64,000 bases of DNA from BJ22 sp021298375 (GCA_046343015.1 JBKDOL010000107.1:1-64000), one strand, 5' to 3'. Shown: positions 34,558 to 44,058, counted from the first letter of the stretch. The notes: generated from the letters alone by a model not told the origin. Numbers and translations are program-made.

Positions 34558-34989
34558 AAAAGCGGGGCAGCCTCGGGAAAAAGGGGGATTTCGGCCGTCG
34601 CAATCCGTTTCACCGGACGGTGGGAGGCTCTTGACCGAGCGATGCGGGGCGCAGACAGGCCGCCGGTTGGCTGAGGGGGCAGGCCCTGCTGCCAAGGACC
34701 CTGCTGCCGAGTTCCGCCCGCGGAAGAGTCACCAGAGCCGAGGCACAGCCCCCGACAGAGCCGGTTGCGGAGCGATTTTTGCAGTGCCTGGCATCCTGGG
34801 CGCCTGGAATCCTGGCGCCTGGCGTATGCCGCATGCCGTCTGCCGTCTCGCGTCTGGCGTGACTGGAAGAAGCGGGGGGGGCAGAGGCAGGTGTTCCGCT
34901 GCCAACGAGAACGGATAAGCAGGGTAAGGGGCTCGGAGCTGAGCTGGATCGTCCCGGAGAAGCTTGAGGGGCGAGTTGCTGCCGTCAGC
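34558..34989. other. spacer between hipBA and fabF
   Basis: No gene recognised. It contains a loose repeat of CTGGCGCCTGG-like words near 34798-34860 and a run of G at 34874-34881. No terminator with a T run was found for fabF. Confidence 0.45.
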
Positions 34990-36228
34990 CTAGCCCTCAA
35001 ATCGCTTGATCAAGATCGAGGCGTTGTGGCCACCGAAGCCAAAGGAGTTACTCATGGCGTAGTCGATCTTCCGCGTTCGCGCCTGATTGGGAGTGTAATC
35101 AAGGTCGCACTCCGGATCGGGTTCATCCAGATTGATCGTGGGAGGAATCAGGCTGTCGATCAACGCCTTGACCGTCACGACCAGTTCAATTCCGCCGCTG
35201 GCTCCGAGCGAATGGCCCAGCTGGCTTTTTGTGCTGCTGATACTCAGTTTGCTGGCCGCAGGACCATAGACCGCCTTAATCGCCTTGGTCTCGGCGATAT
35301 CACCCAGCGGTGTGCTTGTTCCATGGGCATTGATGTAGTCAATGCGGTCTGGATTGACGGCAGCGTCCTCGAGGGCCATCCGCATGGCACCGGCGGCTCC
35401 AGTGCCATGTTCATCCGGTTGGGTAATGTGCCCTGCATCGCAAGTCGTGCCAAAACCGATGACTTCGCAGTAGATCCTCGCTCCGCGTTTTCGCGCGTGC
35501 TCCAGTTCCTCGAAAATCAGCAGCCCGGCGCCATCGGCGAACACGAATCCATCGCGGTCCTTGTCAAAGGGGCGACTGGCTTGGGCCGGGGCATCGTTTC
35601 TGGTGGAGAGTGCCCGCATGTTCGAGAAGGCACTCATTCCGATTCGCGTGATGGCTGCCTCAGCACCACCGGTCACCACGAGGTCACACAATCCGGAGCG
35701 GACGTGATCGAACGCGTTGCCCATTGCATTGGTCGCACTGGCGCAGGCCGTTGCGATTGAATAATTTGGACCGCGAAGACCGTGAATAATCGCCAGGTTA
35801 CCGCCCCCCGCGTTGAGCATCAGCCGCGGGATGGTCATGGGCGAAACGCGGCTGGGGCCTTTGGAGTTCAGTTTGACAACTTGCTCCTCGCAGGTCTCCA
35901 GCCCGCCAATTCCGGAACCGAGCACGACTCCGTAGCGGCGAGTGTCGCCGGAAAAATCGAGGCCTGCATCGCGGATCGCATCGGTGCCAGCGACGATCGC
36001 GTACTGCGCAAACCGGTCGACTCGGTTGAGCTCTTTGTGCTCGATGTAGCCGGTGGGGTCAAAGCCAGCGACTTCGCCACCAAAAGTGACTTTCAAATCG
36101 GAAGTGTCGAACAGCGTCAAAGGACGGATGCCGCTTTCGGCACCGACCAAACGCCTCCAACACTCTTCCAGTTTGCTACCGAGCGCTGAAACAATTCCCA
36201 GCCCCGTGATGACCACGCGCCGCTTCAT
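34990..36228 (-). CDS. fabF: 3-oxoacyl-ACP synthase II
   Basis: A 412-residue condensing enzyme of fatty acid elongation that joins malonyl-ACP to an acyl-ACP. The active-site Cys is in IATACASATNAMG, the two catalytic His in INAHGTSTPLGD and SQLGHSLGASGG, with the Lys in STKSQLGH. The start MKRRVVITGLGIVSALG is typical. Last gene of the leftward fabD-fabG-acpP-fabF group; only 36 bp separate it from acpP, so the two are co-transcribed. Confidence 0.97.
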   Translation of the reverse strand: MKRRVVITGLGIVSALGSKLEECWRRLVGAESGIRPLTLFDTSDLKVTFGGEVAGFDPTGYIEHKELNRVDRFAQYAIVAGTDAIRDAGLDFSGDTRRYGVVLGSGIGGLETCEEQVVKLNSKGPSRVSPMTIPRLMLNAGGGNLAIIHGLRGPNYSIATACASATNAMGNAFDHVRSGLCDLVVTGGAEAAITRIGMSAFSNMRALSTRNDAPAQASRPFDKDRDGFVFADGAGLLIFEELEHARKRGARIYCEVIGFGTTCDAGHITQPDEHGTGAAGAMRMALEDAAVNPDRIDYINAHGTSTPLGDIAETKAIKAVYGPAASKLSISSTKSQLGHSLGASGGIELVVTVKALIDSLIPPTINLDEPDPECDLDYTPNQARTRKIDYAMSNSFGFGGHNASILIKRFEG

Positions 36229-36264
36229 GGATGCCCCGAAAATCGTTCCGAACTTTGCAGCTGT

Positions 36265-36504
36265 TTAGCCGCCGGTGCTCTTCTTGATATGGTCGATCGC
36301 CTCGCCCACAGTTTGAATTTTTTCTGCGGCTTCATCGGGGATGTTGACATCGAACTCTTCTTCCAACTCCATCACCAGTTCGACCGTATCGAGAGAGTCG
36401 GCGCCCAAATCGTTTACAAAGTTTGAATCGCGGGTGATCTTGTCTTTTTCCACGCCCAGTTGATCAGCCACGATATCAATCACGCGTTCTTCCACGGATG
36501 CCAT
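36265..36504 (-). CDS. acpP: acyl carrier protein
   Basis: A 79-residue acidic four-helix protein that carries growing acyl chains on a phosphopantetheine arm. The attachment site is Ser37 in LGADSLDTVELVMELEEEF. Length, acidity and the conserved helix II are typical. It lies between fabG and fabF, the standard order. Confidence 0.98.
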   Translation of the reverse strand: MASVEERVIDIVADQLGVEKDKITRDSNFVNDLGADSLDTVELVMELEEEFDVNIPDEAAEKIQTVGEAIDHIKKSTGG

Positions 36505-37056
36505 ACGAAGGGGGCTCCTAAAAATGTTCTTCTTGAGAGTTTGAAATATTGTTTAGTGAATTATCGGATTCAGTCTGCAACCGTAAATCGGATTCCGATC
36601 GCAGACAGCAGTTCTGCAGGATCCAAAATTTCCAGGGAAACGGCTGCCCGAGTTCAGGCCACCGCCTGCCCGGCAGCGTTCGCTGCAGCCCTCGCTGCAC
36701 CCCCGTCCGCAATGATTTTCATCGTAGCGACGAATGGTTCGGCGAAATAGCTGACAGGAAGGTCGCCAACAAGATAGACAATTTTAACAAAAAGGGTCAA
36801 GGCAGGGGCGGGCCGTCTGTGGGGGGCCAAGTGCCCATTTCACGCCTTCTTCTTCAGCCCAATCGGGCCAACCGGCTGGATTTGACATTTCCCCGACCCG
36901 CCAAAGCCCATCCGGGCCGAGGAATCGGGCTCAGAAGCAGCCTTCCGCGTTCACGCCTCTTGGGGGAAACACACCTGGGCCACGTCCTGCAGCTCCCCTT
37001 TCCGGGAGGCGGAGGAAGTCGTTCAGGCCGGGGAGAACTGCTCGCGCTGGCTTGAC
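36505..37056 (-). other. 552-bp spacer between fabG and acpP
   Basis: No gene is supported on either strand. The part just upstream of acpP (36505-36570) is AT-rich and could carry a dedicated acpP-fabF promoter, which would fit the high demand for ACP. Confidence 0.5.
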
Positions 37057-37818
37057 TCAGCCCGTCATTCCGCCGTCAACCGTCAGGACTTGGCCGGTCA
37101 CATAGGCAGCTGCGGGGCTGGCTAAAAACAGCACGCAGGCTGCGACCTCGTCGGCCGTTCCAATTCGAGCCGCCGGGATCTTTTTGGCTACTTCAGCCAA
37201 AATCGAGTCACCGAGGGCCGCGGTCATTTCGCTCTCGATAAAGCCCGGCGCCACTGCATTGACGGTCACCTTTCGCTTGGCCAATTCCTTGCTCAGACTC
37301 CGAGTCAGGCCAATCATCCCGGCTTTGGATGCGGAGTAGTTCGTCTGGCCGGCATTCCCAATCAACCCGGAGACGCTGGAGATGTTGATGATTCGACCGT
37401 AGCGGGCCCGCATCATCACTTTGGAAGCAGCCCGACAGAACAAAAAGGCACCTCGCAGATTGGTGTTGATGACATCATCCCACTGGTCGTCACTCATTGC
37501 CGGCAAGAGGTTGTCCCGGGTAATTCCGGCGTTGTTGACCATGATGTCCAACCGGCCCCATTCGTCGGCGACCTTCTCGACGATCCCGTCCACCACTTCC
37601 CGACGACTGACGTCACCAGCCAGCGCTTCCGCCTGACCACCCGCGGCGCGGATGGAAGCAACTGTCTCTTCGAGCTTGGCTGCGTTCCGGGCGACGCAAG
37701 CGACGCGGGCCCCGCTCCGCCCCAAGGCGATAGCCATTGCTCGCCCCAGTCCCTGAGAGGCTCCGGTGACGATCGCGTTCTGCCCCGACAAATTAACTTT
37801 GAGTGATTCCAAACTCAT
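37057..37818 (-). CDS. fabG: 3-oxoacyl-ACP reductase
   Basis: A 253-residue short-chain dehydrogenase that reduces 3-oxoacyl-ACP with NADPH. Motifs: TGASQGLGRAMAIALG (cofactor loop), the NNAG motif in MVNNAGITRDNLL, catalytic Ser in INISSVSGLIGNAGQ and Tyr/Lys in TNYSASKAGMIGL. The end VTGQVLTVDGGMTG is typical of FabG. Transcribed leftward, 165 bp after fabD. Confidence 0.95.
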   Translation of the reverse strand: MSLESLKVNLSGQNAIVTGASQGLGRAMAIALGRSGARVACVARNAAKLEETVASIRAAGGQAEALAGDVSRREVVDGIVEKVADEWGRLDIMVNNAGITRDNLLPAMSDDQWDDVINTNLRGAFLFCRAASKVMMRARYGRIINISSVSGLIGNAGQTNYSASKAGMIGLTRSLSKELAKRKVTVNAVAPGFIESEMTAALGDSILAEVAKKIPAARIGTADEVAACVLFLASPAAAYVTGQVLTVDGGMTG

Positions 37819-37983
37819 CTTCCTGTTTTCCTCAAAAAATAAATTGAATCATGAAATCGCAATGCACTTGAGCCCCGCGGCCCGTTTCCCACGGTCCCGC
37901 CTTCCTTTTTCCTTCCCTCCGAAGCCCGGCTTTCAGCGTCAGCAATCAATCGACCCCTTCGCGTTCCTGCCGGGCTGAGCCAA

Positions 37984-38901
37984 TTACCCGGCATCGAGCA
38001 CGCCATGGCAAGCGGTTTTTCTGGCGATTCGTTTCATCAAGCCGCGCAGGACACGGCCCGGACCAACCTCATAGAACTCATCAAATCCATCTGCCAGCAT
38101 GCGTTCCATGGAGTCCTGCCAGAGGACGGGTGAGCAGACCTGTCGCTCGAGCAGTCCGCGGATTTCGTTCGGATCGAGATGGGTTCCGGCGTCGACATTG
38201 GAGTAGACCGGTATCAGAGGAGACTTGATTTCGGTCGCAGCGAGCGCGGCCTTGAGTCGTTCCACCGCCGAAGCCATCAGGGGAGTGTGAAATGCACCGG
38301 CGACGGCAAGCGGGACGGTCTTCATTGCTCCCGCTTGTTCGGCGAGGGCTGGGATTCGCTCGCAGGCGGCCCTGTGTCCGGAAACCGCGATGTTGCCGGG
38401 GCAGAGCAAATTGGCCAATTGCAGGACCTCTCCCGCTCCGCGCGCCTGATCGCACAAGGCTTGGACCTGTTCGCGATCCAACCCCAGGACGCTGACCATC
38501 CCGCTCGGTTCGGCATCAGCTGCCGCCTGCATCGCCTCCCCACGCTGCTGCACCAGCCGCAAACCGCTCTCAAAATCAATCGCTCCGGCGCAGACCATCG
38601 CCGTGTACTCGCCGAGGCTCAGCCCTGCGGCGCCGGCACAGGCTTTAACGACTTCCGGTCGCTCTTGCTTGAGCAATTCCAGCGCTGCCAAACTGGTGAC
38701 AAACAGCGCCGGTTGGCTGTAGACCGTGCTGTCGAGCTTTTCCTTGGGTCCTTGGAAGCAGACATCGGCGAGGTCGTACCCGAGCACTTTGCCGGCCCGC
38801 TCGAACAAATCGCGGGCGGCGGGGAGTCGCTCGCAAAGTTCCTTGCCCATCCCGACTTCCTGAGCCCCCTGGCCCGGAAACAAAAACGCGATCTTGCTCA
38901 A
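37984..38901 (-). CDS. fabD: malonyl-CoA:ACP transacylase
   Basis: A 305-residue enzyme that loads malonyl groups onto ACP. The glycine-rich N-terminus (FLFPGQGAQEVGMG), the nucleophile Ser95 in GLSLGEYTA, the Arg-containing QQRGEAMQ and the His in AGAFHTPLM are all present. First gene of the leftward fatty acid synthesis group. Confidence 0.97.
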   Translation of the reverse strand: MSKIAFLFPGQGAQEVGMGKELCERLPAARDLFERAGKVLGYDLADVCFQGPKEKLDSTVYSQPALFVTSLAALELLKQERPEVVKACAGAAGLSLGEYTAMVCAGAIDFESGLRLVQQRGEAMQAAADAEPSGMVSVLGLDREQVQALCDQARGAGEVLQLANLLCPGNIAVSGHRAACERIPALAEQAGAMKTVPLAVAGAFHTPLMASAVERLKAALAATEIKSPLIPVYSNVDAGTHLDPNEIRGLLERQVCSPVLWQDSMERMLADGFDEFYEVGPGRVLRGLMKRIARKTACHGVLDAG

Positions 38902-39096
38902 GCGTTTACCTCATGATTGATAATGCCTGTCGCGGGTTGAGCCAAACGCTGCCCGCCAGCCCGTTGATTACCGCCAGTTACCGCCCTGAGGTCAAGCCCA
39001 CCCCCGCGGTCCGGCGGAAAAAGCGGCGGAGTATCAGCCAACGCATTGGTCAGAGCCAGTCAGCTGCCTGGCGAGAGCAAACCAGGGACGCCCCCC

Positions 39097-39217
39097 GTGC
39101 AGATGTTCCCCAGTGCAGATGTTCCACAGTGCAGAGGTTCCCCCGTGCAGATGTTCCCCCGAGCAGAGGTTCCCCCGAGCAGATGTTCCCCAGTGCAGAA
39201 GTTCCCCAGTGCAAATT
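39097..39217. repeat. 16-bp tandem repeat, seven copies plus partial
   Basis: Seven copies of a 16-bp unit (GTGCAGATGTTCCCCA and one- or two-base variants) run from 39097 to 39208, followed by a partial GTGCAAATT. The array fills the gap between fabD's upstream side and the 3' end of ruvB. Variants are not ordered by position, suggesting an older array with point changes. Confidence 0.92.
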
Positions 39218-39249
39218 ATCCATCGAATCGGATGGCCATTCGCTGAGGC

Positions 39250-40263
39250 TTATTCGAACAGTGACTTGTCCCGCTTGACGGGCAATCGCAAATGTTCATA
39301 AGCCCTTGGTGCGGCCACCCGCCCGCGGGGCGTGCGCAGAATCAGTTCCATCCGGAGCAGGAACGGTTCGACCTCGTCTTCGAGCGTATCCGAGGAGGTG
39401 TTCATTGTCGCGGCGATTGTTTCGATTCCGACCGGTCCACCACCACAAACCCGAATCAATGTCTCGAGATAGCGCTTGTCCTGGCGGTCCATTCCCAACG
39501 AGTCAATTTCAGCCATCTCCAAAGCTGCTTCGGCCGTGGGCAAGGTGATTCGGCCGTCAGCGCGGCTTTGGGCATAATCCCGAACCCAGCGCAATCGATT
39601 GTTGGCGATACGAGGAGTGCCGCGACTGCGGCGGGCAATCTCGGTTGCCGCAGGGGGCTCAATTTCAATCGACAACTTGGCCGCGTTCCGCGTCACGATT
39701 TCGGTCAACTCGGGCAGCGAGTAGAAATCGAGGTGCTCCCGAATCTGGAAGCGATCGCGCAGCGGTCCGGTCAGCATTCCGGCCCGAGTTGTCGCGCCGA
39801 TCAGGGTGAACGGCTTGAGCCGAAAATTATGCGTTCGAGCGTTGATTCCTTCTCCCAAAATCAAGTCGATCCGGAAATCCTCCATCGCCGTGTAGAGATA
39901 CTCCTCCACCGCTTTTGGAATTCGATGAATCTCGTCAATAAAAAGAACCTGCCGAGCCTGGAGGTTGGTCAGATTGGGCACCAGGTCTTTGGGGGCTTTC
40001 AAAGTCGGGCCGCTGAGGAAATCGATGTGCACCCCCAACTCTTCGGGAATGCAATGGGCAAACGTCGTCTTCCCCAAGCCTGGCGGGCCGTCAAAGAGAA
40101 TGTGCCCGAGTGTCTCGCCTCGCCGCAGGGTGGCATCAATCGCGATTCTCAAGCGGGCAATTACCTCCCGCTGCCCCACCATCTGGTCCATTCGCGAGGG
40201 CCGAAGCTTCGGATCGTCCTCCTGAGCGGTCGGTTGGTTGGATAGAATGGTTTCACGGGCCAT
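39250..40263 (-). CDS. ruvB: Holliday junction branch migration helicase RuvB
   Basis: A 337-residue AAA+ motor that drives branch migration with RuvA. Walker A is GPPGLGKTT at residues 59-67, Walker B is VLFIDEIHR, sensor 1 lies in FTLIGATTRAGMLTGPLRDRF and the Arg finger region in SRGTPRIANNRLRWVRDYA. The C-terminal winged helix has RTPRGRVAAPRAYEHL. ruvA and ruvC are not in this window. Short tandem arrays lie on both sides of the gene. Confidence 0.97.
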   Translation of the reverse strand: MARETILSNQPTAQEDDPKLRPSRMDQMVGQREVIARLRIAIDATLRRGETLGHILFDGPPGLGKTTFAHCIPEELGVHIDFLSGPTLKAPKDLVPNLTNLQARQVLFIDEIHRIPKAVEEYLYTAMEDFRIDLILGEGINARTHNFRLKPFTLIGATTRAGMLTGPLRDRFQIREHLDFYSLPELTEIVTRNAAKLSIEIEPPAATEIARRSRGTPRIANNRLRWVRDYAQSRADGRITLPTAEAALEMAEIDSLGMDRQDKRYLETLIRVCGGGPVGIETIAATMNTSSDTLEDEVEPFLLRMELILRTPRGRVAAPRAYEHLRLPVKRDKSLFE

Positions 40264-40314
40264 ATCGAGACCGACCGATCTTCTCTGAGCAAACTTCTCG
40301 GAGCCATGCCTACA

Positions 40315-40390
40315 GCGTCCCCGTACTGGAGCGTCCCCGTACTGGAGCGTCCCCGTACTGGAGCGTCCCCGAACTGGAGCGTCCCCGTCC
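40315..40390. repeat. 16-bp tandem repeat A upstream of ruvB
   Basis: Four copies of GCGTCCCCGTACTGGA (40315-40378; the fourth has one change) and a 12-bp partial copy. It lies 52-127 bp upstream of the ruvB start, so it occupies the expected leader or promoter region. Confidence 0.92.
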
Positions 40391-40403
40391 GCTGCAATCG
40401 CCA

Positions 40404-40483
40404 GTGAACGCCGCTGCCTGTGAACGCCGCTGCCTGTGAACGCCGCTTACTGTGAACGCCGCTTACTGTGAACGCCGCTTACT
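40404..40483. repeat. 16-bp tandem repeat B upstream of ruvB
   Basis: Five copies of a second, unrelated 16-bp unit: two GTGAACGCCGCTGCCT followed by three GTGAACGCCGCTTACT. It begins only 13 bp after array A and has the same period. Confidence 0.92.
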
Positions 40484-40677
40484 GCGGGGAACACTGCCTC
40501 CGCCGCGGGGCGGGTTCTTTACGGCTCGCGCACTGCAAGGGGCGAGTTCTGCTAGGGGCGCGTTCTTTACGGTGCGCCGCAGGCGTTCCTCGGAGGAGGC
40601 AGGGCAGGGGAGTCCACCGCCCACTGTTATAACAGACCGCAGGACTGTACGAAAAGCCACTTGCCGGATTCCACCCC

Positions 40678-42186
40678 ATGGCCCGACCCAAAAACCCTCG
40701 AAACACCCTGCTTCATGCGATCGAGCAATCCAGTCAGCCGATTTACCTGCTCGATTCCGAAAACACGCTCGTCTATCTCAACCCTGCCGCAGCCGCTTGG
40801 CTCGCTGGGGACGCCGAAGAGCTCAGCGGACTCCGCTGCCTGGCCTCGGCGGTTCCGCTCGAGGACCGGTCACTCGATCGGCTGCGTGGACTGATTCCAT
40901 ATTCTTGGCCGCTCGAGCTCGACGAAGCCGGCACGGACGATCCACAAGCTGCCGCTGGGCTGGCCAAAGTGTTTGCGGTTCAGGCGGATGGAAGCTGTTC
41001 CATCCGCCGCGCCATGGTTGCGCCGATCGCAACCGGCGAGTCGTCCGAGTCGACTCCTCTGGCCAGCGGGGCGTTCCTGCTTGTCCAGCTTTTGCCGCGG
41101 GAGGCGTCCCCTGCGAATCCGGTCGACAGCGCTGCACCGGCACTGGCTGATGAGTTGCATCAGTTAATTGTCGAGTTGTCCGCGCTGCAGCCCACCCTCC
41201 GTGAATTGCCCGGACTGGTGGGCAAACATCCTTTGACCTGGCGCCTCCGGAAGCAACTCGAGGCGGCTTGCGAAACCCGAGCCAATCTATTGCTGATTGG
41301 CGACGAACAGACGCTCACCGATTCCTTTGCCAAAGCGGTCGCCAACGCCTCAGGCGAGCGATCCGCCTCACTTGCGACGATGCTCAACGGGCGTTTGACC
41401 GATGAAGAGCAAATGCGGGAAACGCTGGGCGGAGTCTCGCGCCGACTCTCAATCGAAAAGGCTGCGAACGCGACGCTTCTGATCTTGCGGGCCGATTTGA
41501 TTCCCGCAACGGTCCAGCCGCTGCTGCGACAATGGCTGCAACAACAGGGCTCACAGGTCCGGACCGTGGCAACGAGCCAGCAATCTTTAATCGGATTGGC
41601 AACCGCGGCTGGTTTCGATTTGGAACTCGCCGTCCGACTGTCCACCCAAGAAGTGGGGCTACCCCGCCTGGCTGAGAGACGGAGCGACATTCCCGCGATC
41701 GCCACGCATTTGCTCGACCTGTACCAGGCGACGCGAGCAGCGCCGGCGATCAGGCTGTCCGCCGCAGCGATCGATCAGCTGCAGGAGTTTGAATGGACCG
41801 GCGATCTGGAACAACTCCGCTCGGTACTGACCCAAGCGGCAGCGCAGTTGCCTGCCGGTGGTCAGCTGTTACCCGAGCACCTGCCCGAAGTCATTCGCTT
41901 TGGAATTCAAGCCCGCCGAATCGGCCGTCCACCGCAACTGGCAATTAACCTCGACTCCTATCTCGAGGAGATCGAACGACTGATGCTCGAACGGGCCCTG
42001 CAACAAGCCAATCAAAACAAAGCCCAAGCCGCCCGCCTGCTTGGCTTGACCCGCCAGCGATTTCTTCGCCGCTGCGAGCACCTGCAACTTGCCTTGCCCG
42101 AAGAGCCGATCGACTTTCGCCCGACCAGCGAAGAAAGCGATGCGATCGATTTCGAAAGCCCGGGCTCTGGCGAGGAGGGCAACTGA
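40678..42186 (+). CDS. PAS - degenerate AAA+ - Fis regulator (NtrC-like, probably non-ATPase)
   Basis: A 502-residue regulator. Residues about 12-60 form a PAS sensor (LLHAIEQSSQPIYLLDSENTLVYLNP is cut here for length to its core SQPIYLLDSENTLVYLN). The middle keeps sigma-54 activator ancestry: the stretch after sensor I (FDLELAVRLSTQEVGLPRL, then ERRSDIPAIATHLL). But the Walker A position reads LLLIGDEQTLTDSFAKAV without the GxxGxGK pattern, and no GAFTGA loop is present, so it probably neither hydrolyses ATP nor activates sigma-54. The C-terminal Fis-type HTH is clear (LERALQQANQNKAQAARLLG). The next gene overlaps it by one base. Confidence 0.8.
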   Translation: MARPKNPRNTLLHAIEQSSQPIYLLDSENTLVYLNPAAAAWLAGDAEELSGLRCLASAVPLEDRSLDRLRGLIPYSWPLELDEAGTDDPQAAAGLAKVFAVQADGSCSIRRAMVAPIATGESSESTPLASGAFLLVQLLPREASPANPVDSAAPALADELHQLIVELSALQPTLRELPGLVGKHPLTWRLRKQLEAACETRANLLLIGDEQTLTDSFAKAVANASGERSASLATMLNGRLTDEEQMRETLGGVSRRLSIEKAANATLLILRADLIPATVQPLLRQWLQQQGSQVRTVATSQQSLIGLATAAGFDLELAVRLSTQEVGLPRLAERRSDIPAIATHLLDLYQATRAAPAIRLSAAAIDQLQEFEWTGDLEQLRSVLTQAAAQLPAGGQLLPEHLPEVIRFGIQARRIGRPPQLAINLDSYLEEIERLMLERALQQANQNKAQAARLLGLTRQRFLRRCEHLQLALPEEPIDFRPTSEESDAIDFESPGSGEEGN

Positions 42187-42674
42187 TGGAACCCGTTCCT
42201 CGCCGCGGCCTGCTCAAGCATCGCGTGCTGGTGATCGACCCCAGCGGACGCTGGGCAGCCCCGCTGAAACAGGCTTTGGCCGACTTGCCCTGCCAACTTC
42301 ATGTCTGGCGGGATGACTTTCGCCAACTCGCCCGAAACCCGGCAGCCCTCGGCTCGCTGGCAGCCGCGTGGCAACAGCCGGGACAGACCCCGACGCTGGT
42401 CCTTTATCATTGCCAGACCAACAGCCTCGAATTCCTGCGTTTCTGGTCGCGAGTCCAAACCTCAGTGCGGTTGCCGCCGCTGATTGGTTTACTCGACTCT
42501 ATTGACCCGGCAGCGGCCGAAAGGCTGCGTCAATTAGGCTGCATCCAAGTGCATGCCGGTTTTCACACCTGGGATCGATTGGTAAAAACGGTTACTTCCG
42601 TACTTCAGTCGCCGGTCTCTACCGACCAGAATCTGGAGGCACTGATTGCGGCCAACCTGCCTTGGTCCTCCTGA
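42186..42674 (+). CDS. receiver-like domain protein without phosphorylation site
   Basis: A 162-residue protein whose ATG overlaps the stop codon of the regulator gene (TGATG), so the two are translationally coupled. The pattern HRVLVIDPSGRWAAPLKQAL, PTLVLYHCQTNSLEFLRFW, LPPLIGLLDSIDPAAAERLR and GCIQVHAGFHTWDRLVKTV follows the beta-alpha order of a CheY-like receiver. The usual phospho-acceptor Asp after strand 3 is replaced (LYHCQ), and the acidic pair is reduced to one Asp, so it is likely a pseudo-receiver. It may bind the upstream regulator. Family assignment is tentative. Confidence 0.6.
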   Translation: MEPVPRRGLLKHRVLVIDPSGRWAAPLKQALADLPCQLHVWRDDFRQLARNPAALGSLAAAWQQPGQTPTLVLYHCQTNSLEFLRFWSRVQTSVRLPPLIGLLDSIDPAAAERLRQLGCIQVHAGFHTWDRLVKTVTSVLQSPVSTDQNLEALIAANLPWSS

Positions 42675-42871
42675 AGGGCGAGCCTGTTCTGCTGGCGGAA
42701 GCGATGTTCTTTTGCCCCGCAGCCTGGAGTGCGCTCGCCCGCTGCAGCGGCTGCGGCACCAGACGCGGCCCGGCGATTCGCGCGGCTGCGATGATCGCGA
42801 ACTCCTCTGGTCGCGGTCCGCCGAAATGCAGGCGATGTCCGGGCTGTTGATTGCGGGCCGGCAGCGTACAA

Positions 42872-42923
42872 GTCGAGAAGCAGGGGGCAGGTCGAGAAGC
42901 ATGGGGCAGGTCGAGAAGCAGGG
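42872..42923. repeat. 19-bp tandem repeat
   Basis: Two copies of GTCGAGAAGCAGGGGGCAG (the second has one change) and a 14-bp partial copy lie in the 313-bp spacer before the Mrp gene. Nothing else is recognised in that spacer. Confidence 0.88.
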
Positions 42924-42987
42924 TGCTCGAACAGCAACCGGGCTCCGGCTTGATTACCGTTTTACGCGTTCCTAACCAGAAAATGAC

Positions 42988-44058
42988 ATGTCTATTTCAC
43001 GCGAACCAATCGAACGATTTCTGCTGAACCTCAAAGACCCGGAAACGGGACGTCCGCTCAGCGCCGGTCAACAAGTCAAATCGCTCAAACTCAATGACAC
43101 GCTGCTGACGGCGGAAATTGGGTTGACCAGTTTCTCGGCTCCGCTGCATCGCGACTTCCTCGAACGCACCCAACAGCAACTATCGGCTCGATTTCCCGAA
43201 TTGACCGAGATTCGCCTGATTCCAGTGCCCCATGAACGGCCGGCTCAACCGCTGGGCACCGTAGGGCTGACCGCCAAAGCCGTGATCGCCGTTGGCTCGG
43301 GAAAAGGGGGGGTCGGGAAAAGCACTGTCGCTCTCTGTCTCGCCTTGGCCTTGAAGCGGGCGGGTTGTCGCGTTGGCTTGATGGACGCCGATGTCTACGG
43401 GCCGAGCGTCCCGCAATTGACGGGCGTCCGCGGCCACCTCGCCAAGTCCGGGAACAAGATTGAGCCTCAGGATTACGACGGGATGCCGATCGTTTCGATT
43501 GGCTTTATGGTGCCTCCAGACCAAGCGGTAATTTGGCGTGGGCCGATGCTGCACTCAGCCGTCACCACTTTTGCCCGCGACATTGCCTGGGGCGAACTGG
43601 ACTATCTCATTATCGACATGCCGCCGGGAACCGGAGACGTAGCCTTAACCCTCTCGCAAATCCTCCCGGTTACCGGAGCGGTAGTCGTCTGCACTCCTCA
43701 GGAAGTCGCCCTGATCGACGCGATTAAAGCCGTCTCCATGTTCCGTCAAGTCAAGATTCCCGTTGTCGGCGTGGTGGAGAACATGAGCGGCTTTCTCTGT
43801 CCCGATTGCCACAAGCGTTATGACATTTTCGGCAAGGGCGGTGCGCGGGAGTATGCAGAGCAGGCCGGACTCCCTTTCCTCGGCGAGATCCCCATCCATA
43901 TCGGCGTCCGCGAACGCGGAGACAGCGGCACGACGGCAGAGAATTTCCTCGACCCGCAAATCGCGCCCTACTTTGAGAAGATTGCCTTCCAACTCAGCCA
44001 GCACCTATCCCAAAAGGCCGCGCAGAGTTCGGTTCAGGCCTCACTGCCTGTTCTCTAA
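42988..44058 (+). CDS. apbC: Mrp/ApbC-type iron-sulfur carrier ATPase
   Basis: A 356-residue P-loop protein that carries and delivers Fe-S clusters. An N-terminal MIP18/DUF59-like domain (residues 1-85) precedes the NTPase domain: deviant Walker A GSGKGGVGKST at residues 103-113, LMDADVYGPSVPQLTG, and DMPPGTGDVALTL. The cluster-binding CxxC is in GFLCPDCHKRYDIFG. Length and order match bacterial Mrp. No other Fe-S assembly gene is adjacent. Confidence 0.94.
   Translation: MSISREPIERFLLNLKDPETGRPLSAGQQVKSLKLNDTLLTAEIGLTSFSAPLHRDFLERTQQQLSARFPELTEIRLIPVPHERPAQPLGTVGLTAKAVIAVGSGKGGVGKSTVALCLALALKRAGCRVGLMDADVYGPSVPQLTGVRGHLAKSGNKIEPQDYDGMPIVSIGFMVPPDQAVIWRGPMLHSAVTTFARDIAWGELDYLIIDMPPGTGDVALTLSQILPVTGAVVVCTPQEVALIDAIKAVSMFRQVKIPVVGVVENMSGFLCPDCHKRYDIFGKGGAREYAEQAGLPFLGEIPIHIGVRERGDSGTTAENFLDPQIAPYFEKIAFQLSQHLSQKAAQSSVQASLPVL

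Noticed and set aside
39046..39301. Short frames with VQMFPSADVPQC-like repeats
   Set aside because: These come from the 16-bp tandem array between fabD and ruvB. The surrounding sequence has no start signal, and three frames are equally open.
39097..40483. CRISPR array
   Set aside because: Units are 16 bp and directly adjacent without spacers, and there are no cas genes. They are simple tandem repeats.
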